From positions 1 to 13,807 of the forward strand of contig JAIVGV010000304.1 of NCBI GenBank assembly GCA_020201365.1: DNA of 13,807 bases, written 5' to 3'. Numbering within the stretch: position 1 is the first letter of the stretch; each line of letters opens with the position of its first letter. Shown here piece after piece: positions 13,746 through 13,807 of this stretch. Source of the stretch: Acidobacteriota bacterium (GTDB taxonomy: Bacteria > Acidobacteriota > Blastocatellia > Pyrinomonadales > Pyrinomonadaceae). The notes under the pieces were generated by a model that saw only the letters and a list, made by a program, of their open reading frames with translations, was not told where the DNA came from and ran no database searches. The position numbers and the translations under genes are program-made.

Positions 13746-13807
13746 AGGTCGGGGCGCGTGATCTAATCGCGCGCGCGGTTTAGTAGATCGTGCCCGGAGC
13801 CCAGCGC

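Noticed and set aside
13780..13807. C-terminal end of a minus-strand gene (RWAPGTIY then TAA) at the right edge
   Set aside because: Two or more minus-strand frames are open to the edge and only eight residues are visible. The downstream hairpin supports some gene ending here, but the frame cannot be fixed.

Overview
The window is a GC-rich chromosomal stretch of a bacterium. I infer, without a search, an Acidobacteriota-like organism, perhaps Blastocatellia. The hints are the heptad and palindromic intergenic repeats, the very large fused flavo-iron-sulfur oxidoreductase and the lipoprotein with a two-cysteine DUF3558-like core. There are no rRNA genes, transposases or CRISPR arrays.

Left block (1-2438, + strand): the 3' part of rsmI (16S rRNA 2'-O-methyltransferase, cut by the window edge), a previously easy-to-miss 55-residue acidic protein with a strong Shine-Dalgarno site, and an APC-superfamily amino acid permease whose start codon overlaps the stop of the small protein (ATGA). 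These three look like one transcription unit. A hairpin with a T-run on the minus strand (2440-2471) lies between the permease and the next gene and terminates transcription coming from the right.

Middle block: a 1283-residue minus-strand protein (2495-6346) fuses an N-terminal helical region, a GltD/NfnB-like Fe-S and double-Rossmann module, and an NfnA/PyrK-like FAD/NAD/Fe-S module. It is divergent from a tRNA-Glu(CUC) gene (6539-6612) that has a near-consensus sigma70 promoter with a perfect 16-bp palindrome in its spacer. Just after the tRNA lie a lower-GC HNH nuclease-like gene and then a two-component pair: a membrane histidine kinase and an NtrC-type sigma54 activator with a TTG start. 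The kinase-regulator pair should sense an envelope signal and activate sigma54 promoters, but no target promoter was recognised here.

Right block (10344-13807, all minus strand): a repeat-built hairpin between convergent genes; a single-pass membrane protein of unknown role; two tandem hairpins that close a possible minus-strand unit containing a tiny His/Arg-rich peptide gene with an overlapping 11-codon leader; a membrane-anchored DsbA-like thiol oxidoreductase (CPPC); a 119-bp interrupted palindrome; and a lipoprotein. The last two genes act outside the cytoplasmic membrane. A 16-bp perfect hairpin near the right edge probably ends a gene that starts beyond the window.

Main items for a second look: the Nfn-like fusion with its unexplained N-terminal third, the His/Arg-rich micro-ORF, the permease-coupled acidic microprotein, the HNH gene next to tRNA-Glu, the palindrome inside the tRNA promoter, and two kinds of intergenic repeat elements. 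I do not see a clear novel defence or mobile system.
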